Below are positions 1 to 11,978 of a stretch of DNA of 64,000 nt, one piece after another; position 1 is the first letter of the stretch; each line of letters opens with the position of its first letter. Location: positions 27,081,475-27,145,474 of the forward strand of contig OY829545.1 in NCBI GenBank assembly GCA_963691705.1, given 5' to 3'. Source of the stretch: Viola odorata. Taxonomy: Eukaryota; Streptophyta; Magnoliopsida; Malpighiales; Violaceae. The position numbers and the translations under genes are program-made. The notes under the pieces were generated by a model, which saw only the letters and a program-made list of their open reading frames with translations, was not told the origin of the DNA and ran no database searches.

Positions 1-442
1 AAAAGCTGGCCCAGAGGAGCATAGAAAGACATGGCAGAAGGGTTCCCATCGTGGGTCAGGCATTCGACCCGGCGTCATCATCCTCCACTCCAAGAAAGGA
101 ATTTCCCTCAGGGAATCCGCAAGAGTGGTCAGTTCAGAAGAATAGGCACTCATGCCCTTCAGGCAGCACCCCAGCAAGTCCTTCCTATGCTGCAACATTA
201 TCATAAGCAGCTGAATTTGAGAGACAGCCGTTGACAGCTTCACCGCTTTCTCCACGGGGCTGAAGTCATCCATGGTAACAGCAGTCTACCTAGCCTGCAG
301 GGGAGTCAGCATTTCCTGGAGCTCCAAGATATCCTCCGAAGTCTTTGTGCTCCATGACCCCAAAAAATCGATGTTTGCCTGGGTCAAATTTCTCAAAGGT
401 ATGGGTTTTGGATAGCAGAAAGTTCTTGGTGTCCTTGTCCAT
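1..442 (-). pseudogene. aORF4 remnant of upstream element X
   Basis: Read on the minus strand from an ATG at 442, this begins MDKDTKNFLLSK, which matches the start of the 125-aa aORF4 proteins at 27280-27657 and 30693-31070 (MDHLTKNFLLSK). Matching stretches continue to about position 90, but only across frame changes and stops. This is therefore the decayed last antisense gene of an element whose body lies left of the window. Its place just before an LTR (675-1210) is the same as in elements A and B. The function of the family is unknown. From 443 to 674 I see no gene, only the conserved pre-LTR stretch that ends CAGTTGGGC. Confidence 0.7.
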
Positions 443-674
443 TGAAAGAAAAGAGATGAGGAAAATTGAAAAGAGATGTGAAGAAGGTTAAGAGAGTTAT
501 GGGAACAAGTGCAAAATGAAAGGCCTATTTATAGACTCAGGAAAAAAGGTGCTCTGAAAATATACCTTTATCGACTGTCGAGCCCTCATTAATGCAGAAA
601 CCTCTGAAGAGGCAAGACGGAAAATGCGGCGATAGCCCTTGGTAAACGCTCGGGCTCGTTTTCAGTTGGGCATA

Positions 675-1210
675 TGATAACTATTGATACCACTGAAGCG
701 GCATCTCCACCCCTCCACCGGGCCACCAGGCCAGGATACTGTACCCGCCGAGGGAGACGAGACCCTGTTCATACCGCCCCTAGCCTGGCGGCCGACCCTG
801 GGATGGTCGACATCAGCGGAGGGGGCTCTCACGCGACATCCGCACGGCGGCATCCCATCCCAGGTCATCCATGACGTCACTCCGCATGACGTCATCCCGC
901 ATGACATCACTCCCTGCCACCCCAACGACATCTATCACCCCAGCGACATCTACTCGGGGGTAGCTCCTACCCCCTGCCGGTAAAGTCCTTCCTTTGCCTA
1001 TAAATACCCCCACCTTTTCCGACCAAGGGGGTAAGCCTAAGATAGCGTACTGAAACCCTGCCATTTTGAATACTCGTACTGACTTAGGCATCAGAGTGTT
1101 TACGCCGGAGACCCCCTCCGGCGCTTTCTAAGTGACGAAGACCCCGGAACAGTGTTCCCGACCAGCCCAGATCAGACTGATCCTGCTCAGTATCTCTCGG
1201 GCCCTTATCA
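675..1210 (+). repeat. LTR of element X (3' LTR position)
   Basis: The repeat starts TGATAA and ends TTATCA, the same 6-bp inverted ends seen in the LTRs of A and B. It is preceded by the pre-LTR motif CTCGTTTTCAGTTGGGC that also precedes the 3' LTRs at 28651 and 32082, so relative to 1-674 it is a 3' LTR. It contains TATAAATA at 999-1006 and TGACGTCA at 872-879 and 887-894, plus the variant TGACATCA at 902-909. It shares only blocks with the LTR at 32082-32655, so it is probably not the 5' partner of element A. Confidence 0.75.
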
Positions 1211-1234
1211 AGGCGCCATAAGGTCAGCCGACAT

Positions 1235-2100
1235 GTGAAGCTTCCCACTGAGACTTATGACGGCACCCGAGATCCTATCTCCCACCTCAACAAGGTGAAA
1301 GATTTCGTTCAATTTCAAACTCACAATGATGCGGCGTTGTGCCAAATATACGTTATGACGTTATCAAGAGTTGTGCGTCTCTGGTTCGAAGGCCTTCCTG
1401 GCGGATCTATTGGTAACTTCTCGCAATTGGAATCTAAATTCTGAAGCAGATTCAGCACAACAGTTCCAATCATGAAATCCGCTGCAGCGTTATTTGACAT
1501 ACGTCGAATGCCTCAGGAAACGTTGAAAGAATTTCTCCACCGATTCAATTTAGAAATGTCGCTAATGACGGGCATTACAGTTGATTTCGCTATAGAAGCC
1601 CTGAAACGGAACTGCCGTTATGGTAAATTGAAGGGTGCATTGATGGTGGACCCTCCGACAACTTTAGACGCGTTAAGGCTGAAAGTTCATAATTACGCAA
1701 GAATGGAAGAAGAGGAAAACAGAGACAGGACCTATAACATGCCACTAGAGGTGCCTCTAATTCCTAACGCCCCTACGATTACCATTTCTAATGATCGCCT
1801 TGTCGATGATTACGCTCAGCGGAAAGATCATATTCCCAGAACCTCCAGTCGGCGGAGGGGTAACCCCTCAAAGGGAAAGCATGACAGTTCTCCTACTCGG
1901 CGTCAGGGAAATCCTTCTAAAGGCCAGACGTACGACCCCGATTTCCCTTCCCTTAACCTGCCAAGGGCGGAGATTTTAGCAATAGTGGAACAGTGAAACC
2001 TTCCCATCCATTATCCTCCTCTTGTGAAGCCCGGAGTGCTTCTGGGGAGAAGAGAAAATGCTTACTGTAAGTTTCACAAAGCCAGGGGGATTCCACAGAA
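1235..2100 (+). pseudogene. element A gag, decayed
   Basis: This encodes the capsid-type Retrotrans_gag region (KLPTETYDGTRDPISHLNKV, then LWFEGLPGGSI) and continues after a stop to a zinc-knuckle region. Gag packages element RNA in cytoplasmic particles. The N-terminal half is missing. The breaks I see are TGA at 1442-1444 (element B has CGG there), TGA ending at 1996 (CGA in B), and a 1-bp loss near 2088. The zinc-knuckle motif, C-x2-H-x4-H-x4-C in element C, falls at about 2065-2105 and is hit by that frameshift. The reading frame is otherwise collinear with B. Confidence 0.85.
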
Positions 2101-4790
2101 GTGTGCAGAGAATTGAAATCAGCAATAGAACGCTTACTGGAAGTAGGTTACTTAGGGGAAATTGCCGCCAAAGTGAGAGAAGACGCCAGAAACAATCCTA
2201 CTAAAAGGATGACCGATGACCGACGAGCACCTCCTTGCGTGCCAGGAAATGATGACATGCCTAGAGGGAGAGGTAAAGAGACCTTCACAGTAGATGATGA
2301 TGACTTCCCTATGATTAACATCATAGCGGGAGGGGCTCCTTATATGGATGGATCAGAGCAATTGACGTCCGCGATAGAAGAAAAACGCAAGCGAGAGGGC
2401 ATGCTAAAGAAAGGTGAGGCGATCAGTATCCTAGATCGCATGATACTAACCTTCTCAGAGGAGGATGAGAAGAGCGTTGTCTTTTTGCATAATGACGCAT
2501 TGGTGGTCACACCCATCATCGCTAGTCACGGAGTCCGAAGAACTCTTGTTGATAACGGGAGTGCGGTGAACCTCTTCTCGTTAGAAGCCTACAATCTCAT
2601 GAAATGACCTGACAACGAGTTAACGCCGTGAAAGAAGCCCATAATTAGAATGGACGGGGTTCCCATCCCTGTGACTGGGGTAACTACCTTGCCCGTGTAC
2701 TTTAGGGAAGACACCTCCAAGCGGTCGGAGGACCTATTATTCCTTGTTGTGGACTTGAACCTGCCCTATAATGTCATACTCGGACGACCCTTCCTCAACC
2801 GTTTTGGAGCGGTGGTATCCCAGAAACATCTGAAGATGAAATACCCCTCTTAGGATGGAGTGGTATCAATAAAAGGCAATCAAAGACTGGCGGCTGAATG
2901 CTACTTGTTCATGACTCAAAAGGGTTGCGATAGGTATGTATGTGTAACGGTGGATCCGTACGAGCAGAGTGACGAAAAGCGCACTCAACCTCTAGACAAA
3001 ATGGTGCCCGTGCTGGTTAATGGTATTGAGGAAGCAAGCTTCCTAGTCAGCGAAAAGCTCAGTCCAGCGGAAAACCTTCAGCTAGCCCGATTACTGAATA
3101 AATGTCAAGGAGACTTCACGTGGAAATCTACCGACATGCCGGGCATCTCACGCGAAATAGCTGAACACCGGCTAGCGTCAGGCCGGTTCAGCAAAAGCGA
3201 CGCGCATTTTCTGCGGAAAAAGCTTTGGCCGTCGATAAAGAGGTAACGAAGCTCCTCGACGCAAGGTTCATCCGTGAAGTCCAATACCCTACTTGGCTAG
3301 CCAACCTAGTTCTTGTTCCAAAGCCCAACGGAGACTGGCGTATGTGCATCGACTTTACCGACTTGAATGATGCCTGCCCTAAAGACTACTACCCGCTTTC
3401 CCGAATTGACCAGCTAGTCGATCAGACTGCCGGGTACGCATATTTGAGTTCACTTGACGCCAACTCCGGGTACCACCAGATTCCTATGGCCATCGAGGAT
3501 GAAGAGAAGACCGCCTTCATCACTCCCAAGGTGACTTACTGTTATACGGCGATGCCGTTTGGACTAAAGAACGCTGGGGCGACGTTCCAACGTATGGCAA
3601 ATAAAATATTTGAAGAACAGATATGGAGAAATGTGGAAGCCTACGTTGATGATATATTGGTAAAGAGCGCGAGCTTTCAGGATCACTTGCAGGATCTGAA
3701 AGAAGTCTTTAACGTGATGAAGAGGCACAACATGAAACTGAACCCCCGAAAGTGCATGTTTGCGTTTCGAACGGGGAAATTCCTGGGCTACGTGTTCAGC
3801 CAAAAAGGAATCCAGCCTAATCCGTCAAAGATTAAAGCTATACAAGATATGATATCCCCAAGAACCGTTAAGGAGGTACAGAAGCTAACAGGGCGCGTTA
3901 TCGCCCTAGGACGATTTATTTCCAAACAAGGTGAGAAGTGCCTTCCTTTCTTCAAAGTTATACCCAAAAAAGCTTCATTCAGGTGGACCCCGGAATGTGA
4001 AGAGGCGTTCATTGGCCTAAAGGATTATCTATCATCCGACTTAGTGCTGACAAGGCCCGAACCGGGTGATGCTTTGTATTTATACCTCGGCGCTGCTGAC
4101 GAAGTGGTTAGTGTCATCCTCGTTCATGACGATAACCGCGCGCATCGCCCCATGTATTTTGTGAGCCACGTTCTGAAAGATGCAGAGTTGTGATATGCCC
4201 GAATTAAGAAAATAGCGTTTGCACTAATACAAGCCACTCGAAAGATGGACAGATACTTCCAGTCCTATCCCGTCATTGTGCTTACAGACCAACCTCTAAA
4301 GAGAATATTTCAAAAGCCTGAGTCCTCAGGAAGAATGCTAATCTGGGCCCTCGAACTCGAGCAGTACGGGCTGAGGTATCAGTCTCGACCGTCAGTAAAG
4401 GCTCAAATCCTGGCAGATTTTATAGTGGAATGCACCTTTACAGAAGATCCATTAACGGAGGTACCTGAAGAAGAGTGGGGAGACATAGATCTCCCATTTC
4501 CGGAAACTTATACGGACCTCTGGATCATTCATGTAAATGGAGCCAAAAACTAAGAATTGGCTGGAGCTGAAATCTTCATGAACGGACCGCACGATATGCG
4601 AATTCGATACGCCATCCGAATCCTACAGCCGTTATCCAACAACGCGGCAGAGAATGAGGCGTTACTAGCTGGACTCAGTATAGGGAGAAGCCTTTCTTCC
4701 AAATGAAGGCACAATACCAGACGGACAGGAGACCTGCGTCTGAAAATCTGTGGTGACTCCAAATTGGTAATCGACCAAGTCTTGGGACAC
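2101..4790 (+). pseudogene. element A pol: protease, RT and RNase H, decayed
   Basis: The aspartic protease motif LVDNGSAVNL lies near 2548-2580. Reverse transcriptase runs from about 3225 to 3900, with the catalytic YVDD at 3642-3653. A degenerate gypsy RNase H follows at about 4060-4290, and a second RNase H-like domain at about 4520-4790. Two RNase H-like domains in a row are a known mark of the Tat lineage. Stops occur at 2607 (CGC to TGA), 2853 (TGG to TAG), 4193 (CGA to TGA), 4553 (CAA to TAA) and near 4700. Frameshifts lie near 3180-3230. Most changes are C to T at CG or CNG sites, as expected for methylated transposons. Confidence 0.85.
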
Positions 4791-6282
4791 TCTCAAGCCC
4801 GAGAGACCATAATGATCCAATACCTCGCCAAGGTGAAGCGAGAGTTGTTGGAGATAAAGAAAGAAGGCATGCAGGTCAGCTTTGAGCACATTCCCCGAGA
4901 AGATAAAGCCGAAGCTGACAATCTCGCCAAGCTTGCCGCGAACCCAGAAGCGTCCATACCCAAAGGTGTGTATTACCGCGAGCTGTCTGTGCCTTCCTTC
5001 ATGGAGAAGCAAGCGTCTCTGTGTGTGGAAGAGCTCGAGAATGATTGGCGGGTCCCCGTGATCAGATATTTGAAATACGAAGAACTGCCGGAAGATATCG
5101 CCGAAAAGAAAAAGGTGCTGAGACAGGCAGCACGCTGTACGTATTATGACGGGGACTTGGTTCGAAGATGTTTTTCTCACCCAGCTGCCAAATGTATAAC
5201 AGAGCAAGAGGGTCTTCACACCTTGCGGGAAATCCATGAAGGAGTGTGCGGTATGCACGTATCGGGTGGCACCCTGGCTGCGCAAGTTTTCAGATCTGGA
5301 TTCTATTGGCCCACTATCCGGAGAGACTGCCACAACTATGTGCAAACTTGTCCAAAATGTCAGGAGTTCTCTAAAATTCCTCGACGTCCTGCCACCGAAA
5401 TTTCCGAGATTATCGCTTCGTGCCCTTTCACGAAAATGGGGGATTGATATCCTGGGCCCGTTTCCAAAGGCAAGATCCCAACTGCAATTTGTGATAGTGG
5501 CAGTAGACTACTTCACGAAGTGGGCAGAAGCTGAAGCGGTTGCCAACATCACGGCGGAAAAGACTTGGCGTTTCTTCAAACATCAAGTTATCATGAGATT
5601 TGGTGTACCACGTATCCTAGTCAACGATAACGGAACACAGTTCACCAGCCAATTTTTCAAAGACCAATGCTCGGAATTCGGGATTGAGCAGCGATTCTCT
5701 TCCGTGGCTCATCCACAAACTAATGGGCAGGCGGAAGTGACCAACCGGGGCATCCTCAGCGGTATTAAGAAAAACCTGGAGGGGTCTAAAAAGAAGTGGG
5801 CCGACGAGCTGCCGTATATGATGTGGGCGTACCGCATGACCGTTAAAACCAGTACCGGAGAAACACCTTTCGCATTGGCCTTCGGAACCGAGGCTGTTAC
5901 GCCAGTAGAAATCGGTACCATGAGCCTGCGAGTGGCTCACTTTCAGGAGGAGCTGAATGAGGAAAGGTTACGAGCTAACCTTGACGCTTTACTAGAGGTC
6001 CGAGAAGAAGCCCTCCTGAAAATGCTGCATTATAAACGAAAGATGGCCTGTTATCATAACAGGTGCGTCAAAGAACTGTTGCTGAAAGTAGGTGATTTGG
6101 TGCTCAGGGATAAGCGAGCAGCTGGTCAGCGTGTGGGGAAGCTCAGTCCAAACTGGGAGGGGTCATATCGCGTGACCCGCATTATCGAAAAAGGAGCCTA
6201 TCATCTGGAAACACTCGATGGTACTCCCTTACCTAACTCTTGGAATATCGCTCGTTTGAAATTATATTATCCTAGACTTTGA
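4764..6282 (+). pseudogene. element A pol: integrase, decayed
   Basis: The segment holds the end of the second RNase H domain, the HHCC zinc finger (HEGVCGMH ... CPKCQEF, about 5250-5365), the DDE core and a C-terminal domain ending NIARLKLYYPRL. The three acidic residues are present: D in GIDILGPF, D in VNDNGTQF, and E in NGQAEVTNR. Integrase joins the cDNA to host DNA. One frameshift lies near 5440, between LSRKWG and the earlier frame, so two overlapping frames (ending at 5447, and 5236-6282) together cover it. The final stop at 6280-6282 is shared with element B. Confidence 0.85.
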
Positions 6283-6377
6283 TTTTTATCAGCACCTTTG
6301 ACTGATGCCAACCCTGACCTTAGCTAATGCTCGATGAGAGAGCATTCTTGGGTGTTTTTTGGTTGCTTTGTGCAGAT

Positions 6378-6388
6378 AAAAAAGGGGG
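6378..6388 (+). other. internal polypurine tract after pol (A)
   Basis: The sequence AAAAAAGGGGG follows the pol stop by about 95 bp and has the exact form of a retrotransposon polypurine tract, the usual primer for plus-strand DNA. Element B has the same tract at 20633-20643. No comparable purine run lies directly before the 3' LTRs of A or B, where it is normally expected. Its role is inferred from form only. Confidence 0.5.
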
Positions 6389-6390
6389 AT

Positions 6391-6841
6391 CCCGGGAGTG
6401 AAAAGTCCTATCCTTGTGAAGGACGGTCTTGATCAGACGGCTCACTAAGTGAGGGCACGACCCGGCATGCCTTGAACCAGCGTCGGGATTGAAAGGTCCC
6501 TGACGTCCTCGGGAGTGAAAAAGTCTTATCCTTGTGATGGCCGATCTTGATTAGATGGCTCACTAAGTGAGGGCACTTCCCGGTATCCTTGGGAGTGAAA
6601 AGCTATTTTCTTGTACTGACCGTTCTCGTGGAGACGGCCCATCAAGACAAGCACACCCTAGGGAAGTAGTAACTCCGTTCTAGAAATGAAAAGTCCTATC
6701 CTAGTGACCGGGCTAATATAGACGGCTCATTAAGTGAGGGCACGATTCTAGACGCGAGGACAACGCCTGAAAGTGAAAAACCCTAGCCTTGTGACAGCCT
6801 GTCCTGATCCGACGACTCACTAAGATGAGGCACTTTCTAGG
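6391..6841 (+). repeat. array of five structured hairpin units (A)
   Basis: The five units are 6391-6465, 6510-6582, 6589-6663, 6680-6751 and 6766-6841. Most share the pattern GTGAAAAGTCCTATC, CTTGTGA, a loop region, TCACTAAG, then GAGGGCAC. Each can fold with an outer stem, a middle stem (CTTGTGA with TCACTAAG) and an inner stem (for example GTCT with AGAC). Outer and inner stems differ between units but keep pairing. No protein is evident. Element B has the same five units. The role is unknown; packaging, translation control or transcript-end formation are all possible. Confidence 0.75.
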
Positions 6842-7412
6842 GCGACCGTGAAAATATGGAAACGCGAAGAATCGCGAAATCCCAGCTAGTAACCAGATGC
6901 GTAATCCCTGGTGAAGTATAAAGCTGATAGAAAAAGTGATTTATGCGGTTTCTGTATTAACGCCCTATGACGGCAGCAGAAAGGCTCCTACGGGTAATTA
7001 CTATCTCTTATAGCATGTTATGCTACTAATGGTTTACAATTAAGAATGTGCAGAATACTTTTCGAGCGGCGGAAAGATTGATGATCGCACAGATGGCGAT
7101 ATCATGAGACTCGTCAGGAAAGCTAACTCGATACCGACCTCAGCGATTTCTATTGCCGAAACGCTAGGAGCCTGCTCGAGAAAGTAAACACATTATGTTA
7201 TCAGGGTGACAATGACGCCAAGGGAGTTTCACAAAGTGAAAACTAAAGAAAGGGAAAGACAGCGATAGAGATATAAACTGTTTGAATATATGAAAATGCC
7301 TTTGAGGGGTCACGAGTTCTAAGGCTCAAAACAATAACGCCGTGGGGGCAAAAAACAAAAAGCCTGGCAATTCCCGATAGCTACAGAAGAGGCGGCGAAG
7401 CTTTAGGGTGCG
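6842..7412 (+). other. non-coding spacer between hairpins and aORF2 (A)
   Basis: I see no gene. The stretch is conserved with 21096-21514 of element B, for example TCGCGAAATCCCAGCTAGTA and GGCTCCTACGGGTAATTACT, although A holds an extra segment around 7100-7250. It may serve as 3' untranslated sequence for both the plus-strand pol transcript and the minus-strand aORF2. Confidence 0.6.
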
Positions 7413-9800
7413 TCAACCCTCGGGGTTCCTCCGTTTCCAGCCCTCTGCCTTAGCTTGGCAAAAACCCGCATCATTGAGGTCGGCAGACTTCCGTTTGAAA
7501 GCCCTCGTGACCTCCTCACCTTTATACACATCTACCCCATGGACCTCCTCGAAGCAATCAACCAAAATAATGGCAGTCCGCTCGACATACCACAAACACT
7601 TATCGGCTGACTCCTCTTCCTGAGCAGCCTTCCCTTCCTCTAGGGCAGCTTTCTCCCTCGCCAAAGATGACTTCTCTTCTTCCAGGGCAACATTTTTGGC
7701 CTTTTTCGCTGTCAAGGCGACATCATGAGCGGACATTTGCCCTTTCAGTTCCTACTGGCCCAGTAGTAACTGAGTACGTTCCTCCATCAACTTCTTCTTC
7801 TCATTTCGCTCTTTGGAAAGTTCAGCCAAGGAGGCGGCAAGAGAGGCAGCCTGACGCTGCGCGTGCTCTGTCTAGTAATGGAACTTCACAAAGTTGGTGA
7901 AGGGGCTAGAGCGTAGCGAATTCGCCTTGTCGTCATCAATCTTAGAGAGGAAAGCCTCCCGTTCGGCAGCGGACGATAATATTTGGGCAGCCAATAAAGC
8001 GGAAACCACGTCCGAGCCATCGCCCCCGATAGTTGCCAAGCCTGTGTTGCGAAAATCATATAAGCCAACTTGATGAGTCACGGTACCGGACTCACTCACC
8101 GAACTTAAATCAGCAGCAAAGTTGAAAGCGGTAGCCCCTTCGCCAGAACGTTGCGACAATGGAACGCTCGAAGGGACGAACACCAAGGGAACATGAGGGT
8201 GAACCTGTGTAGAAGTACCCCCTTGGATGATGTAAGAACCATGGGAATGGTAGCTCAAAAAGTCCTGCAAACCCTCTTGGTAGTCCAGGTTAGAAGGATA
8301 TGAGTGAACAGGCCCGCCGAAAGAATTAGGCGAAGCCCCGAAGGGCTCAGCTGTACCCATGTTTACCAGAAACTCCGAGGGATGATTCTGGGGAACAGCC
8401 GTGGAAACGAAGGCGCTGGCAGATCTGACTTCCGTCACAGCGTCAGTAGAGGATAAGCTACCGCCCTCACCCTCCTGCCGATATCTCTTCTTGGAACCAC
8501 CCAGCACATAACCCATCTCCATATCGCCTATGGGAGATGCGGAAGTAGGAGCAACAACAATATCCTACAAAGAATATAGTATAAAATGCAGATAAGAGAA
8601 ACAAATGAAATAATGACAGACATCAATGTGCAGCATATCGCGGCCAAAAAGCACACTCACAACAGCGGTGTCAAGAGGAGGCGCTTCTGAAGAAGCTGCC
8701 GCATCCGGAGAAGGAGTAAGAGCGGCAACGCTTCTCATTCTTTTCTTCTTTTTTCCTTTGGCAAGGGCCTTAGGGACTTTAGAAGAAGATGGCTGAGTAG
8801 GATGAGCAGCAACGGTCACGATGGGGATACCCGAAGGAATGTCGGTATTTCCCTCACCAGCCGAGGAAGAGGATACTTGATCGAGGCTCACGGAAGCAGC
8901 GGTTGGTATAGTTGGGTTATCAGTAGCTTCCGTGGAGACAACCCTCTCCTTTTCTTCTCTTTCCCGAGCCCTTTTTAGTCATCTCCTAACGCTCTTAGGC
9001 GTGTAATTGGGATCCGTCGCTGCATGATCACAAAATAACATTAGCGTTAGTATCAACAGTAATAAGGAAGGAAGCAACACGACAATCACGTCTAACACAG
9101 GATTGAATGTCCGCCCCGCATGCCAGATAACGGGTGTGAACGCTGATTTCAAGTTGAAGCAATTTATCTAACCAGCCTTGTTCAAGCTGAGGAAGGCTCT
9201 CCGACCGGCCCCAGGCGCTATCCTTGACGTCTTGGTTAAACCCAGATCGCCACCAGGAAACAGGAACTTCATGAAGATCTATCACAAAGAACTCCTTTTT
9301 CTAAGCCTCGACGGAAGACTCAATGTGGAGGAGTTTCCAAGTAAAGGACTTGAGTGAGTCATTGTCACAACGGGGCGATATCGTTATCACACCCCTACAC
9401 TTCATCAACTTAAAAAACGACTTAAGCAACAAAAGGGTAGGGGAAGTGATCCCCTTATATTTACAAAGTTCCAGAAAGGCATAAACACAGCAATATGCAT
9501 TTGGGGCTAATTGGACGGGATTCAAATCGCAAGCAATAAGCAATTGTTTTATGAAAGGGTTGACGGGAAGCCGAAAACCATAGCGGAATATTTGTGCATA
9601 CAGAACCCTACGTTTGCCCGTCAAAATGCTGTTCAGGCGTATCGACTTAGGGGCAATGGTGGCCTTGTAACCGGAAGGATAACAGCATTATGTGCGGCTA
9701 AATGCCCATCAAGAGCGACTTCAGAGGTGATACTGCTAACCGTAATATCCATCTTTTTCTCATCAGCAGACTTTGACTCAGGGCGGCGAGTCTTAGCCAT
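7413..9800 (-). pseudogene. aORF2 of element A, antisense Transposase_28-like gene
   Basis: The gene starts MAKTRRPESKSADEK at 9800. A frameshift near 9655 is followed by a Transposase_28-like core (YGFRLPVNPFIKQLL, then CDLNPVQLAPNAY, 9301-9624). After it come a basic linker with KGKKKKR, a Gly/Ser/Pro-rich middle (7872-8522) and a coiled coil ending RNPEG at 7413. Intron 8565-8660 has GT and AG borders (GTGAGT donor, TTTGTAG acceptor), and another acceptor, ATGCAG, sits near 9018. Stops at 9301 and near 8983, and short breaks near 7630 and 7750, make it a pseudogene. The domain is known from plant proteins annotated as gypsy-type transposon proteins; its activity is not known. Confidence 0.7.
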
Positions 9801-10470
9801 GGCAGAAATAAGAAATTAAAGACGAAGAAGACGATGGAAGAAAATAGGAAATACCTTTAGAGAAGAAGCACTTCGAGAACCCTGAATGGTGGAAAGAAAA
9901 CAAGACGGCTAGAGAGAATATGAAGAAAGTAGAATGACAAAAGTGAGAAAAAGAAATAAGTGTTGGGTTTTATAACCCTAGTGGCCAAACGAAACGACGG
10001 ACGCTGCAGTCGTTGCGTGAGGAGCGTCACAAGGGACAGACTCAAGTAATGAGTACAATTCTAGAGAAGCGCGACAACGCTTCGATTTTGCTAAAATTCT
10101 AGAGCACGCTAGCCCTCGGTGCCCTAAAGAATGGACACGTGTGTCTGTGCCATCACGTCTTTTCTCTCGCATTAATGAGAGGATCGTGAGCATTAAATGC
10201 TCTGAAAAGCAGAAATGATTTTCTGGAATAAGACAAGGGCGATATTGCAGTAATGGAGATAACGCAGGTTAGCGTTGACCAAGCCGACAGCTTTCGAGGT
10301 AACGCGGGAAAGCAAAACAAAGATCAGTTATTATCTAAGAATGAAGTACAGATATCGTTGTGCGATAAGGCGTTATTACAAAACAAATGAAGCAAATAAA
10401 GAGGAAAATCCTCCAAGGGGTCAACCTTGACTAATCATGGTCCAGCATGGATATCGCAGCTGTCATTCCC
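9801..10470 (-). other. intergenic spacer between aORF2 and aORF1 (A)
   Basis: I see no gene. This would hold the promoter and leader of aORF2 (minus strand) and the 3' end of aORF1. The block conserved with B (23045-23650) includes ACACGTGT around 10136-10143, an ACGTG core of the kind bound by plant bZIP or bHLH factors. That role is inferred from the motif only. Confidence 0.4.
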
Positions 10471-11912
10471 CTACTCCTCCCCGAAAGAAAGAAAATCTCC
10501 CTCGCTTTCGCCTAAATTCTTTATCTTCTCGGAGGCGTAATTAGCTAACTTAGTTGGATCAAAAGTCCCCTGGTGATAGAGATCTGTAAATCCGGCGATA
10601 CAAACCTCCATGGTCTTGTTTTTCCACCAAGCTATCTTCGAAGGAACTTTGGCCAGATCCGCGTCACGGGACGATATCTCTTCACGAAGGAGAGAGTTTC
10701 TTTTGTCGACCGTCACCAATTCCGCCTCCAGCAGCTCTACCTTAGCCTTCCCCTTTGATTTTTCTTGCGCGAGCTCGGTGCGACAGTCGTTCAACTCTGC
10801 CTAGGTTCGACTTTGAAGCTTCGTCAGCTCTGTTACCTTCGCCAAAGCGGCGTATAGTTGTTCCTTCGAACCGGGAGAGCGCCGAACCTTGTCGCTCTGA
10901 TCCTCGAGAAAATAATGCAGCTCGCGGAAGCTGGCCAGCATGTCGTTCAGAAGGCGTGTATGCTAAATTTCAGGGGGATGCCGCAGGAACTCTTCCTTGT
11001 CCTTCGAAGAACTGAACATTTGGCCCACTATAGAGCCTACCGGCTCATCTCGCGATAACGGATCCGATATCCCTAAAGCGCGAAGCCCGTTAGTACCAAA
11101 AGATGACAGATCCAGTTGGTATGCGATATTTCCTTGAGGACTTTGAGGGGAAAGATTGGCGATATAGGGAGCAGAGCAACTTTTTGCGGAACTACCAATG
11201 CCCGAAATCGAAGAAAGGAATAAGGGTTGAGGCTTCCTTGGGAGAGGATTAAGAGGAACACTTGGGTTCGAAACCGGCATGGTCACATCCGGAATACAGG
11301 AAGAGATCGGAGAATCAGGGCCACCAGACGGCAAGGGTGAGTCCACCACCGCCGAAACCTCATTAGCTTTGGAAGGAACGGCAGAAGGCACCTTGACAAC
11401 CTCCGCCACCTGCGAGGTACTCGCGACATGAGAAGTGTCAACCCCTGCGGTAGGAACTGTGTTAACTTCCCTTAAAAGAGGAACCAGTGGGCCAGTTTTC
11501 TCTTTCCGGGTTTTCTTTCGGAGATGCTCCGTCTCGGCAGCCATCTCTTCACTATCGTCCTCGATTGACTCCACCGCGGGATCATTATTTCTCGCCCTAA
11601 GCTTCATTCGTTGGGCAAGGGTGGCGTGACATAGCTCGGAACCAGCATCCATGCTCTCGCTATCATTGTCAACTATTCCAGTCGCAGGACGACTCGGAGT
11701 CACTCCCTTGCCCTGAGGCGGCAACCAATTGTCAAGAAAATGAGAAGGTTGAGCGGAAGAACTGCATGTTGTGACGGTCTTAGTTCTCCTTCTCCTCGGC
11801 GGGATAGTCGGACGGCTGGAGCTTTCAAGTGGTGGAGAAGGGGGTAATGTCTGAAGCGGCACCAGGTTCAGAGGAGCGTTGTTTCCTCCGGAAGAATGAC
11901 CCTCAGCGCTAC
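10471..11912 (-). pseudogene. aORF1 of element A, second exon block
   Basis: Exon 2 starts at 11912 after a TGGCAG acceptor and reads into a proline- and serine-rich part (PLQTLPPSPPLESSSRPTIP), an acidic stretch, and a C-terminal coiled coil (10471-10794). The first part is open for about 300 codons, down to 10963. A has CAA at the codon where B carries a stop (LAQRMKLR), but A has its own stop near 10802 and a break near 10963. The function is unknown; this is the C-terminal half of a Transposase_28-like protein. Confidence 0.75.
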
Positions 11913-11978
11913 CTGCCAGTGAAACATGTTAATATAGCAAGCAAATCGAAGCGATAACGTGGCAAAAGAAAAACTCAC
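11913..11978 (-). other. 66-bp intron of aORF1 (A)
   Basis: On the minus strand it begins GTGAGTTTTTC and ends CTGGCAG. Element B has an intron of exactly the same length at the same place (25129-25194). Reading through it meets a stop (after LLY), so splicing is needed to join the two protein parts. Confidence 0.7.

Noticed and set aside
675..1210. 5' LTR of element A
   Set aside because: Too diverged from the A 3' LTR (32082-32655), and preceded by the pre-3'-LTR sequence and aORF4 remnant of another element.
4665..5345. 226-codon minus-strand frame across A pol
   Set aside because: Shadow of the integrase and RNase H coding strand; no independent motif.
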